A stretch of DNA of 15,968 nt from Mageeibacillus sp. UBA5770 (GTDB taxonomy: Bacteria > Bacillota_A > Clostridia > Saccharofermentanales > Saccharofermentanaceae). The notes beneath the pieces are model-generated. The model made no database searches. It was not told the DNA's origin and was given only the letters and a program-made list of their open reading frames with translations. Where the stretch lies: assembly GCA_002418705.1 (NCBI GenBank), contig DIEQ01000107.1, positions 1 through 15,968 on the forward strand, given 5' to 3'. Below are positions 1 to 6,680 of this stretch, piece by piece; position 1 is the stretch's first letter; the number at the start of each line of letters is the position of its first letter. The translations under genes and the position numbers were made by a program.

Positions 1-56
1 ATTACAACACAAGTACATCATACCACAATCGTCTGCGTGATGTGTTTTCGATTATA

Positions 57-86
57 TTGAAATTTGATGCATTCTATTTATATAAC
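57..86 (+). promoter_or_regulatory. Candidate sigma-A promoter of the GGDEF/HD-GYP gene
   Basis: A -35-like TTGAAA at 57-62 is followed after 18 bases by TATAAC (81-86); the overlapping TATATA at 79-84 gives a 16-base spacer. The region is very A/T-rich and lies about 75 bases upstream of the coding start. Transcription would begin near 92-95, at a perfect palindrome. This is a consensus match by eye only; no start site is known. Confidence 0.45.
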
Positions 87-93
87 TATTAAA

Positions 94-107
94 ATACAAA
101 TTTGTAT
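94..107. promoter_or_regulatory. Perfect 14-bp palindrome, possible operator
   Basis: ATACAAATTTGTAT reads the same on both strands without mismatch. It lies 7 bases downstream of the candidate -10 element, at the predicted transcription start of the cyclic-di-GMP gene, which is where a repressor dimer would sit. It is A/T-rich in an A/T-rich stretch, so chance cannot be excluded, and no regulator can be named. Confidence 0.35.
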
Positions 108-158
108 GATATGATAAAGAATACTTAACAGCATTTCTTAGAAGGAAGTGTGAAAATT

Positions 159-2021
159 ATGGTAGAAAGAAACAAACAATGTAATAATATTCATACAGAT
201 AACAATAATATCATTATGTCGGAAGATGTTATGTTTGAAACCATAATGCAATGTTCTTCCGATTCGATTTACTTCAAAGACAGAGAGTGCCGCTTTATTT
301 GCGTAAATAAGAAGATAGCCGAAAGACATGGAATTAACGATCCATCTGAAATGATCGGCAAGACCGATTTTGACTTCATCTCCGAAAGCAATGCAAAGGA
401 GATCTTTGCGTCTGAAATGTCTATTATAGAAACCGGACATCCCATCATCGGGAAAATAGAAAAAATAGTGCGTCTGGATGGAAGCACATCGTGGACATCA
501 GCGTCAAAATATCCGCTTTATGGCAAGACCGGGGAAATTGCAGGGATCTGGGGCATCAGCAGAGATATAACAGAATATGAGTTGGCAAAGGAAGCTCTAT
601 TGAAGAGTGAAAAGAAACATAAGACTATGATAGAGAATATTTCCGGAGTTATAACAATAATCGATCGAAATTGGATTGTTAAGTACAGGAGCCCAAATTC
701 CGAAAAGTATTTTGGGTGGACTTCGAAGGATCTCGAAGGGACAGATATCCGGAATCTCCTTTATCATGCCGATCTGGAAAAAGCAAATGAAGCTTTTTGC
801 AGCTTAATGAATAGACAAGGCTCCGTCGCGCTTGGAGAATATCGATGCAGGTGCAAGGATGGAACGTATAGAACTGCAGAAGTAACTGCCGTAAATCTTA
901 TTGATGATGTCAATATTGAAGGTGTTCTCCTGAATTATCATGACATCAGCGAACAGAAAAAGCGAGAAGAAGAAATTATATTTCTGAACTATCACGACGT
1001 TCTGACATGCCTGTATAACAGAACTTTTTTTGACGAAGAGTGCCGCCGGCTTGATACAGTTCGAAACCTTCCCGTTTCTGTTATTATGGGCGATATAAAT
1101 GGACTTAAGCTAATCAACGACGCTTTCGGACATGCCGAGGGCGATAAGTTCCTTATTGAGATGGCGAGAATACTCAAATCCTGCTGCCGGGAAGAAGACA
1201 TTGTTGCAAGAATTGGCGGGGATGAATTCTGCATTCTGTTACCGCAGACAGCCAGCGAATCTGCGCAAAAAATATGCGACCGGATTCATGCTGCATGTGA
1301 TGTATATAAATTTAGTGATTGTAGAAAGTCTTTTTCACCAAGCATTGCCTTAGGCTATTCAACAAAAATGACTCCTTCTGAATCAGTTGAAAGTTTGCAA
1401 AAACAAGCGGAAGACGCTATGTACCGCCGCAAACTATTGCAGAATAGAAGCATGCACAGTTCAATCATCTCATCAATACGGTCGACGATGCTTGAGAAAA
1501 GTTATGATACTGAGGAGCACTCAGAACGGATGATTGCACTTTCAGCAGCAACGGGAAAAGCACTGCACCTTCCATTGGAGCAGCTTTTTGATCTGGAGTT
1601 GTTATCGAGGCTGCATGATATCGGGAAAATAAGTATAGATGAACATATTCTGATGAAGCCTGGGAAACTGACGGAAGAGGAGTTTGATGAGATAAGAAAG
1701 CATCCCGCGGTTGGATACAGGATTGCCCAGGCCTCACCGGATCTGAGCAGTATTGCATATGGCATTCTATGCCATCATGAGCGTTGGGATGGAAGCGGTT
1801 ATCCGCAAGGATTGTCAGGAGAGGATATTCCCTTACTCTCCCGCATTATTACAGTCGTTGACGCATATGATGCCATGACGCAGGACCGACCCTACAGAAA
1901 GGCCATGCCCATAGAAGCGGCAATTGAGGAAATAGTGAGACATGCAGGCGGTCAGTTTGATCCCCATATTGCCCGAGTATTTGTTGAAGAAGTCATCGGA
2001 GAGACATGGGAAAGCTGTTAG
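159..2021 (+). CDS. PAS-PAS-GGDEF-HD-GYP cyclic-di-GMP turnover protein
   Basis: A cytosolic signalling protein of 620 residues that probably both makes and hydrolyses cyclic-di-GMP. Two PAS sensor domains come first (about 25-142 and 153-268), each ending in a D-I-(T/S)-E segment that leads into a helical linker. A GGDEF domain follows (about 275-430): the active-site GGDEF is intact at 353-357, and an RxxD inhibitory site (REED, 344-347) lies exactly five residues upstream. An HD-GYP domain ends the protein (about 435-615), with H454 in the first helix, the HD pair in LHDIGK (486-487) and HHERWDGSGYP at 539-549, so both halves look catalytically competent. No membrane segment is seen. The ATG at 159 was chosen because AAGGAAG (142-148) is 10 bases upstream; the in-frame GTG at 150 is only 1 base from that site. 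It is the first gene of a run of + genes, 41 bases ahead of the HicB-like gene. What the PAS domains sense, and which activity dominates, cannot be read from the sequence. Confidence 0.95.
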   Translation: MVERNKQCNNIHTDNNNIIMSEDVMFETIMQCSSDSIYFKDRECRFICVNKKIAERHGINDPSEMIGKTDFDFISESNAKEIFASEMSIIETGHPIIGKIEKIVRLDGSTSWTSASKYPLYGKTGEIAGIWGISRDITEYELAKEALLKSEKKHKTMIENISGVITIIDRNWIVKYRSPNSEKYFGWTSKDLEGTDIRNLLYHADLEKANEAFCSLMNRQGSVALGEYRCRCKDGTYRTAEVTAVNLIDDVNIEGVLLNYHDISEQKKREEEIIFLNYHDVLTCLYNRTFFDEECRRLDTVRNLPVSVIMGDINGLKLINDAFGHAEGDKFLIEMARILKSCCREEDIVARIGGDEFCILLPQTASESAQKICDRIHAACDVYKFSDCRKSFSPSIALGYSTKMTPSESVESLQKQAEDAMYRRKLLQNRSMHSSIISSIRSTMLEKSYDTEEHSERMIALSAATGKALHLPLEQLFDLELLSRLHDIGKISIDEHILMKPGKLTEEEFDEIRKHPAVGYRIAQASPDLSSIAYGILCHHERWDGSGYPQGLSGEDIPLLSRIITVVDAYDAMTQDRPYRKAMPIEAAIEEIVRHAGGQFDPHIARVFVEEVIGETWESC

Positions 2022-2062
2022 AAGTCATATTATAATTTATCCGGCATCCAGGAGAATATAAC

Positions 2063-2503
2063 ATGAATAAATTATTATATCCCGCCATCTTTGAAAAGGA
2101 AGACACAAGGTATTCAATCTTTTTTCCGAATATCCCCGGGTGCAACTCGGAAGGGGATACGGTTGAGGAAGCTTACGAAATGGCCAAGGATGCGTTGGGT
2201 CTGATGTACACAACATACAAAGAGAATATGTACCAAGCATTCCCAGCCCCTTGTGACCCAACTGAAATTCATCTGGAAGAAAGCCAGTCATTAGTCATGG
2301 TTGAATTTGACAGACTCGAATACCGCAGAAAATATGAGTCCAAAGCTGTTAAAAAGACATTGATGATTCCTTCGTGGTTCAACGATATGGCGTCTTCTGC
2401 AAATGCGGCTTTCTCAAAAGTTCAGGAAGCATTAAAGCAGCAATTGCATCTGAACATTCCGGTCACGCAACTATTTCGCCAAAAATTTAACGATAAACAT
2501 TAA
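2063..2503 (+). CDS. HicB-like antitoxin protein without a HicA partner
   Basis: A 146-residue protein of the HicB family. The N-terminal half (about 4-80) is the HicB fold that normally covers and neutralises the HicA mRNA interferase: YPAIFEKEDTRYSIFFPNIPGC followed by G-D-T-V-E-E-A. The C-terminal part (about 95-130: KAVKKTLMIPSWFNDMA, then QEALKQQL) matches the ribbon-helix-helix DNA-binding tail of long HicB proteins. Compared with the usual form (S-x-V-L-Q-E-A-L) it seems one residue short, reading S-K-V-Q-E-A-L. AGGAG (2050-2054) lies 8 bases ahead of the ATG. HicA is a basic protein of about 60 residues normally adjacent to HicB. The 41-base gap upstream and the 74-base gap downstream are too short for it and hold no remnant. 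It may be a solitary transcription regulator or the leftover of a toxin-antitoxin pair. The family call is fairly sure; the function is open. Confidence 0.85.
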   Translation: MNKLLYPAIFEKEDTRYSIFFPNIPGCNSEGDTVEEAYEMAKDALGLMYTTYKENMYQAFPAPCDPTEIHLEESQSLVMVEFDRLEYRRKYESKAVKKTLMIPSWFNDMASSANAAFSKVQEALKQQLHLNIPVTQLFRQKFNDKH

Positions 2504-2510
2504 ATTTTGA

Positions 2511-2539
2511 TTGCTAATCATATATTCCCGTGTTATGCT
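2511..2539 (+). promoter_or_regulatory. Candidate extended -10 promoter of the DUF2975/regulator pair
   Basis: TTGCTA (2511-2516) and TATGCT (2534-2539) are 17 bases apart, and the -10 element is preceded by TG one base away (TGTTATGCT, 2531-2539), as in extended -10 promoters. It lies between the HicB-like gene and the membrane-protein gene, 38 bases before the latter's start, which suggests that the pair has its own transcription start. Consensus match only. Confidence 0.5.
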
Positions 2540-2577
2540 GATGAAAAATGAGGAATGAAAAACACGGAGGTATCCAT

Positions 2578-3162
2578 ATGAATGCAATTAAAGACAAAAT
2601 CAAGAAGAGCAGCAAGGCTGTATTTATTTTTTCAAGAATTTTGCGCATCATCCTGATTGTTAGTTTCTGCTTTGTGCTTGCTGTTTCGATCCTGACGGCG
2701 GTTGCCCCTGTATCCAGGTTCTCTTTGATAAATTCTGATTATGTTATTATCAATGGCTCTCCTGACCTGGTGCTCGAGGGTACGGATGGATTGATGCTGA
2801 CGGATACCATGTCAGCGCTGCTGCTTATGGCCGTTGTGCCTGCGCTGGTTTCACTTGGCATTATGATCGTGATTCTGTATCTCGCGGAACGCATTTTCAA
2901 AAATATATATGATTCGCAGAGTCCTTTTGAATGGCTGAATGTCAAAAAGCTCAAAACCATTGCATGGCTTATGCTTGCGTTCACAATATTCCCGACCTTT
3001 GTGGAGACGGTCCTGCGTTTTTTCCTTATGCGAAGCACGGATTCACCCTATAATTTCAGCATCGAAATTACAACGATTTGTCTGTCAGTCATTTTCTTCG
3101 CACTTGCATACATTTTCGAATATGGCTATCTGCTCCAGCAGCAGTATGATGAGACGCTTTAA
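2578..3162 (+). CDS. DUF2975 family membrane protein
   Basis: A 194-residue integral membrane protein that resembles the DUF2975 family (YoaS-like in Bacillus), whose function is not known. Four hydrophobic segments are visible at about 22-43, 79-103, 126-148 and 163-183, with a polar loop of about 35 residues after the first. A basic start (KDKIKKSSK) suggests a cytosolic N-terminus. The segment FEWLNVKKLKTIAW (117-130) before the third helix is typical of the family. The ATG at 2578 was chosen because GGAGG (2566-2570) lies 7 bases upstream; an in-frame ATG at 2548 has no such site. A small helix-turn-helix gene follows 12 bases after the stop, with its ribosome binding site touching this stop codon. 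This gene order recurs in Firmicutes, so the two proteins probably act together and are translated from one message. Confidence 0.88.
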   Translation: MNAIKDKIKKSSKAVFIFSRILRIILIVSFCFVLAVSILTAVAPVSRFSLINSDYVIINGSPDLVLEGTDGLMLTDTMSALLLMAVVPALVSLGIMIVILYLAERIFKNIYDSQSPFEWLNVKKLKTIAWLMLAFTIFPTFVETVLRFFLMRSTDSPYNFSIEITTICLSVIFFALAYIFEYGYLLQQQYDETL

Positions 3163-3174
3163 GGAGGGATGGTT

Positions 3175-3387
3175 ATGGCAATTGTTCTAAGACTTGACCG
3201 GATGATGGCTGACCGAAAGATGTCCCTGAATGAACTTGCAGACAAAGTGGGGATTGCAAACGTCAATCTTTCAAAAATCAAGACAGGCAAAGTAAGTGCA
3301 ATCCGGTTTTCAACACTCGAAGCCATTTGTGAGGCCCTGGACTGCCAGCCGGGTGATATTCTGGAATATAAACGGAATACGAAATAG
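3175..3387 (+). CDS. Small Cro/C1-type (XRE) regulator, YozG-like
   Basis: A 70-residue protein that is essentially one Cro/C1-type helix-turn-helix domain. MSLNELADKVGIANVNLSKI (16-35) forms the turn and the recognition helix, and the tail FSTLEAICEALDCQPGDILEY (45-65) is highly typical of YozG-like regulators. AAGGAGGG (3161-3168) overlaps the stop of the DUF2975 gene. It directly abuts an ATG at 3169 but sits 6 bases from the ATG at 3175, so the second ATG is preferred. The tight coupling suggests that it regulates its own two-gene operon. It is too short for a separate ligand domain, so a signal would have to arrive another way, possibly through the membrane protein; that is inference. 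Confidence 0.93.
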   Translation: MAIVLRLDRMMADRKMSLNELADKVGIANVNLSKIKTGKVSAIRFSTLEAICEALDCQPGDILEYKRNTK

Positions 3388-3443
3388 ACGGAAATATTAC
3401 TGTCATAAAAGGCTATAAAAGAATGTGGAAAGGATATATAAAT

Positions 3444-4085
3444 ATGGATAATTACATTTCCTGGTATATAAAAAAACAAATTGACAGAACAATAGATAAT
3501 TTAAGAAAACATAATATGGAGGGTTTGTTTGTTAATAATGACATGGAATTAATAGGGCTATTAAAGAATCTTATTGCTGAAAATTCTGTAGTAGGTGTTG
3601 GTGATTCCATGTCACTCTTTGAAACAGGTATTATAGATTTTCTTCGTGAAGGGAGCTATGTGTTTTTGGATAAGTATAAAGAAGGAATTACAAGTGAAGA
3701 AAAAAAGCAGATTTACATACAGAATTTTTCTGCAGATACTTTTTTATGCAGTACAAATGCATTAACAGAAAATGGAGAACTTTATAATATTGACGGTAAT
3801 GGAAGCAGAGTTGCACCAATGTTATATGGTCCCAAACAAGTTATTTTAGTTACTGGAATAAATAAAATTGTTAAGGACATAGAAGAAGCAGAAAAAAGAG
3901 TTCGGAACTATTCTGCTCCTATTGACGCAAAAAGGCTGGATAAAAAAACGCCCTGTGCTGCTTTGGGGTATTGTGTTGACTGTAGTAGTCCTGATCGAAT
4001 CTGCAACGATTTTGTTATTATCAGGCGGCAATTCGTTAAAGATAGGGTAAAGGTAATTATTGTTGGTAGGCAGTTAGGGTATTAA
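3444..4085 (+). CDS. LUD domain protein (LutC/YkgG-like) with C-terminal cysteine cluster
   Basis: A 213-residue protein of the LUD family, related to LutC of the lactate-utilisation system. Family blocks are clear: GVGDSMSLFETG (51-62), and SADTFLCSTNALTENGEL continuing to the NGSRVAP block (97-125), then ILVTGINKIV (134-143). Near the end is a cysteine cluster, C171-x5-C177-x2-C180-x6-C187, in the segment PCAALGYCVDCSSPDRIC, usual for the clostridial form and suggestive of metal or Fe-S binding. GGAAAGGA (3427-3434) lies 9 bases ahead of the chosen ATG; an ATG at 3423 is less well placed. LutA and LutB, the usual partners, are absent here. The gene is much richer in A/T than genes beyond 4.2 kb, with many AAA, ATA and TTA codons, which hints at separate acquisition. 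The substrate is unknown, and lactate oxidation should not be assumed for a solitary copy. Confidence 0.9.
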   Translation: MDNYISWYIKKQIDRTIDNLRKHNMEGLFVNNDMELIGLLKNLIAENSVVGVGDSMSLFETGIIDFLREGSYVFLDKYKEGITSEEKKQIYIQNFSADTFLCSTNALTENGELYNIDGNGSRVAPMLYGPKQVILVTGINKIVKDIEEAEKRVRNYSAPIDAKRLDKKTPCAALGYCVDCSSPDRICNDFVIIRRQFVKDRVKVIIVGRQLGY

Positions 4086-4152
4086 CGCTTTGTCTCACAA
4101 GCTTATTCCCGAAATCGGCTTCACTCTAAAATTTCAGTGTCCTCGATCAAAT

Positions 4153-4209
4153 GAAAAAACTATCAACTATTCTGCGAGTCCCGCGGTTTCGTTGATAGTC
4201 TTTTTTATT
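4153..4209. terminator. Bidirectional intrinsic terminator between convergent genes
   Basis: ACTATCAAC (4159-4167) and GTTGATAGT (4191-4199) form a perfect 9-bp stem, and GCG/CGC (4174-4176, 4182-4184) could add an inner stem. On + it is followed by CTTTTTTATT. On - the stem is followed by TTTTTTC, from the A-run at 4153-4158. It can therefore end both the LUD gene (stop 74 bases upstream) and the phosphoribosyltransferase-like gene (stop 27 bases away on the other side). Confidence 0.9.
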
Positions 4210-4235
4210 CTTCTTTTCTATGTGTTCGCACACGA

Positions 4236-4877
4236 TTACAGCTTCGAGTACCCGTAATTGTTTACAAGTGCGTCGATTTTTTTGCCTTCTTTGCATTCGG
4301 GGCAGTCGTCGGAATCGTGTGTCTCGTAGCCGGGGACGTCGTCGGTCGTGAAGAGGGCGTTTACGGGGATGTCGTCGATTTGCTTGATGGCGCTGAAGAG
4401 GGCACAGATGCCGCTGACGCGGCCGCCGTAGTAGTGTATGTAGTCGACCGCCTGGTCGAGTGTTTTGCCGGTGGTGGCCTGTGCGACCAGGAGCATGACG
4501 TTCTTATCCCTGATCATGTTCTGTGTGTTGTCACGGAGTATGAGCTGGCCGGCTGAGTTGGTCTCTGGTGTTACGATGGCGATGTCGGTGCCGGCGTTGA
4601 CGGAGCGGCTGTCTGTCCGGGACAGGGAGGCTGCCATGAAGGCGGCTACGACTTCACCGCCGTCGAGGCAGACGATGGTGTCGACCGGGGTAGTTGCGGC
4701 GTACTGGATGGCCAGTGCCCGACCGGCTTCTTTGGCCATCTGCTGATGGCAGGTGACTTTGAGCAGGTCAACGTAGTAGTTGATGTGGGAGTGACGGGTG
4801 GCAAAGTGGCCCGGGATGATCTCGATCGCGATTTCAGGGTATCTTTGGGCCTTTATAACGCGCATTCTTCTTTCCAT
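4236..4877 (-). CDS. Orotate phosphoribosyltransferase-like protein with a degenerate PRPP loop
   Basis: A 213-residue protein with the outline of a type I phosphoribosyltransferase. Residues 62-82 (VDTIVCLDGGEVVAA) and 95-140 follow the Rossmann-like core, and NVMLLVAQATTGKTL (126-140) is in the place of the PRPP-binding loop. In active enzymes two acidic residues precede that loop (V-D-D-x-x-T-T-G). Here the positions read A132-Q133, while TTGKT is kept. A short tail carries a CPEC pair (192-195) in an acidic-basic stretch and ends in YGYSKL. Similar proteins in clostridia are often annotated as orotate phosphoribosyltransferase. The missing acids make catalysis doubtful, and a nucleotide-sensing or regulatory role is possible. 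The ATG at 4877 was chosen because AAGGAGGAG is correctly spaced; an open frame reaches 4916 without such a site. It lies 174 bases downstream of the 542-residue gene on the same strand, with a candidate promoter of its own. No other pyrimidine gene is nearby. Confidence 0.82.
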   Translation of the reverse strand: MERRMRVIKAQRYPEIAIEIIPGHFATRHSHINYYVDLLKVTCHQQMAKEAGRALAIQYAATTPVDTIVCLDGGEVVAAFMAASLSRTDSRSVNAGTDIAIVTPETNSAGQLILRDNTQNMIRDKNVMLLVAQATTGKTLDQAVDYIHYYGGRVSGICALFSAIKQIDDIPVNALFTTDDVPGYETHDSDDCPECKEGKKIDALVNNYGYSKL

Positions 4878-4969
4878 TGATTCTCCTCCTTGATTCCATC
4901 GGATGATGTGTGTCATGTAAAGGTGAATTTGAAATGGCTGTCGGGTCTTAAACGCTTGGTATCTGTATC

Positions 4970-4997
4970 TTTATAATAATCACTTATAGAGCGTAAA
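4970..4997 (-). promoter_or_regulatory. Candidate promoter of the phosphoribosyltransferase-like gene
   Basis: On the minus strand TTTACG (4997-4992) is followed after 16 bases by TATAAA (4975-4970), about 95 bases ahead of the start at 4877. The stretch is the most A/T-rich part of the 174-base gap. Four of six -35 bases match consensus. It would give the gene its own start, independent of the upstream gene. Confidence 0.4.
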
Positions 4998-5035
4998 TCT
5001 ATTGTGTTTTGGGATTTTCGGAAAATTATCCGGAT

Positions 5036-5056
5036 TATGACCGGGGAATGGTCATA
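5036..5056 (-). repeat. Inverted repeat over the stop codon of the 542-residue gene
   Basis: TATGACC (5036-5042) and GGTCATA (5050-5056) are perfect 7-base arms with a 7-base loop, and the TGA stop (5054-5052) lies inside one arm. No T-run follows on the minus strand, where ATCCGGATAATTTTCCG comes next, so it is a poor intrinsic terminator. It may act in 3' end stability, as an attenuator, or as an operator for the gene downstream. Confidence 0.5.
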
Positions 5057-6680
5057 GAGATGTCTGTATCTTCTTTATCCGGTTGTCTTCTTCGTCAAAA
5101 TAGAGATAGTGGAGGCGTATTGTGTCGCTGCCTATCGCTAGTTCCATGTCGGTGAAGGAGGTGTCGATGTTGCCATTGGCAGGCATGACACAGGCTGCGC
5201 AGAGGGTTAGTTTCTCGGGGATCGGGCTGGTGAAACCGAACAGGTTCCACCACTTGCGGCCGATTTCACCGGAGTCCGTGTTGCTGCTGCGAAGCAGTTC
5301 GCGGAGAAATGCCGCATAGGCGATGGCCTGCTTGAGCGCTTCAATCGGCGGCTCGGATGCGAGGTTTTCATCTTTTAGTTCCATGATACATAGTGTTGTG
5401 GTTTTGCTGCTTTTGCCGGTGCGGGCCAGCAGGTCTATGGCGACTCCGTATATCCCGGCATAATGGATCGTCCTGTGATCTGTGATGCTGATCGGCGTCG
5501 GCATAGGGAAACGGATTTTGGCCATTTTGACAGGCTGTATGTTGGACAATGCTTTGTCGTTTTTGCCTGTTTTTGAGAATTCCGATATGAGGAGGCTCTG
5601 AAGACGTTGTTCCTCGTTGCCGGCAATTTTGACGGAGGGCGGATTCTTCCGGTCCATATCCTTGAAGAAGTCTCTGAATTCCCTGGATTCCGGACCGGTC
5701 CAGTCTGCATTTTCGAGCTGGATGCTGCAGGCAAAACTCTTCTTGTTCGTGGCCTGCTGGCGCCTTGTTGTTGTAAGCCGAAGCGTGTCTTTGCTTTCTA
5801 AATTAGCGACGGTCTGCCCCATATACCGCAGCTCAAACCGTACTTTTTTACGGATATTTCGGGCATGGGGAACATTCATATAGAGCTTCAAAGGCACCCA
5901 TTCGCTATAGGTCTTCTGTACTGCCTGTATCTTGACCATATTGTCCGATATGGTATCCGCATACCTGCTGTAGCGCGGCTCCCAGTCTTCCCTGTTCGCA
6001 TCGAGAAGCGATGACACTGCGCTGACAACATCTCCGAATTCCGTATGCATGATGATCAGGCGCCGAAGGGCAAGTATGGCCTTGGGGGCTGAGTACTCGA
6101 GGTTGTAGCGCGTACCGCTGAAAAGCACGAGTTCATCGCTCACCGTGTTGCACATGGCAAGTGTTGTGTTGTTCATGGAAATCGTCCACCAGGGCAGGTG
6201 CGGCGAGGATACTTTGCTTTTGTGTTTGAGATCATACAGGGGGAACCTGACCGCGCTCTCGTCGAGATGCGCGCCGTAAGATGCGTCGTACCACGCTGCG
6301 GTGATTTTGCAGGCTTCAAATTTGTCGTCGAGAAGCAGATCCCTTATAAACCTGACGGAGGCATGTGTCCGCACGGGATTGGGAGCGAGGTTGTAGTGGC
6401 ATTTGGACGCAATGGTCTGCAGCAGGGATTCTTTATCCTGCTCATACAGATGCGGGTAAGATTCGATTAGGCCTTCATGGGTATTGATATGCTCACCGTG
6501 CAGGTTGATGGAAGCAATCGATTCAGGACGAAACGGCTCCTCCGCGGGCAGAACACCGAGACAGGCATACTGGCCGCCGCATGGATGCATCTTCAATATC
6601 TGTAGAGGTACACGACTTCTGGCCATGATACTCTCCGCAATCTCCCAGGCAATGTACTCAAGCTTTCTTTGCTGACTCAT
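5052..6680 (-). CDS. Protein of unknown function with a PD-(D/E)XK nuclease-like C-terminal core
   Basis: A 542-residue protein that I do not recognise as a named family. The C-terminal part shows the order of motifs expected of PD-(D/E)XK nucleases: a helix with acidic residues (NEEQRLQSLLISEF, 355-368), then D416 in YGVAIDLL on one strand, E434-L-K436 in LCIMELKDEN on the next, and Q451 and Y455 in a following helix (EALKQAIAYAAFL, 447-459). The spacing D-x17-E-x-K fits that fold. Residues 1-270 contain hydrophobic and aromatic patches (for example PHLPWWTISM, 160-169) with no motif I know; 275-345 is rich in basic residues (IRKKVRFELRYM, TTTRRQQATNKK), which could suit nucleic-acid contact. 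No signal peptide or membrane segment is evident. A start at 6680 is plausible, although only a weak AGGCAG lies upstream. Apart from the phosphoribosyltransferase-like gene downstream no partner is close. A nuclease or a binding protein with a spent nuclease fold are both possible. Confidence 0.85.
   Translation of the reverse strand: MSQQRKLEYIAWEIAESIMARSRVPLQILKMHPCGGQYACLGVLPAEEPFRPESIASINLHGEHINTHEGLIESYPHLYEQDKESLLQTIASKCHYNLAPNPVRTHASVRFIRDLLLDDKFEACKITAAWYDASYGAHLDESAVRFPLYDLKHKSKVSSPHLPWWTISMNNTTLAMCNTVSDELVLFSGTRYNLEYSAPKAILALRRLIIMHTEFGDVVSAVSSLLDANREDWEPRYSRYADTISDNMVKIQAVQKTYSEWVPLKLYMNVPHARNIRKKVRFELRYMGQTVANLESKDTLRLTTTRRQQATNKKSFACSIQLENADWTGPESREFRDFFKDMDRKNPPSVKIAGNEEQRLQSLLISEFSKTGKNDKALSNIQPVKMAKIRFPMPTPISITDHRTIHYAGIYGVAIDLLARTGKSSKTTTLCIMELKDENLASEPPIEALKQAIAYAAFLRELLRSSNTDSGEIGRKWWNLFGFTSPIPEKLTLCAACVMPANGNIDTSFTDMELAIGSDTIRLHYLYFDEEDNRIKKIQTSL

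Noticed and set aside
11..47. Hairpin (AAGTACATCA with TGATGTGTTTT) considered as a terminator of a gene upstream of the window
   Set aside because: The stem has two G-T pairs, a 17-base loop and only a short T-run; too weak to call.
2022..2577. Search for a HicA toxin gene beside the HicB-like gene
   Set aside because: The gaps are 41 and 74 bases and contain no open frame of HicA length or sequence on either strand.
3385..3443. Promoter specific to the LUD gene
   Set aside because: A TATAAA occurs at 3414-3419 but no -35 element is found at workable spacing, so I do not call it.
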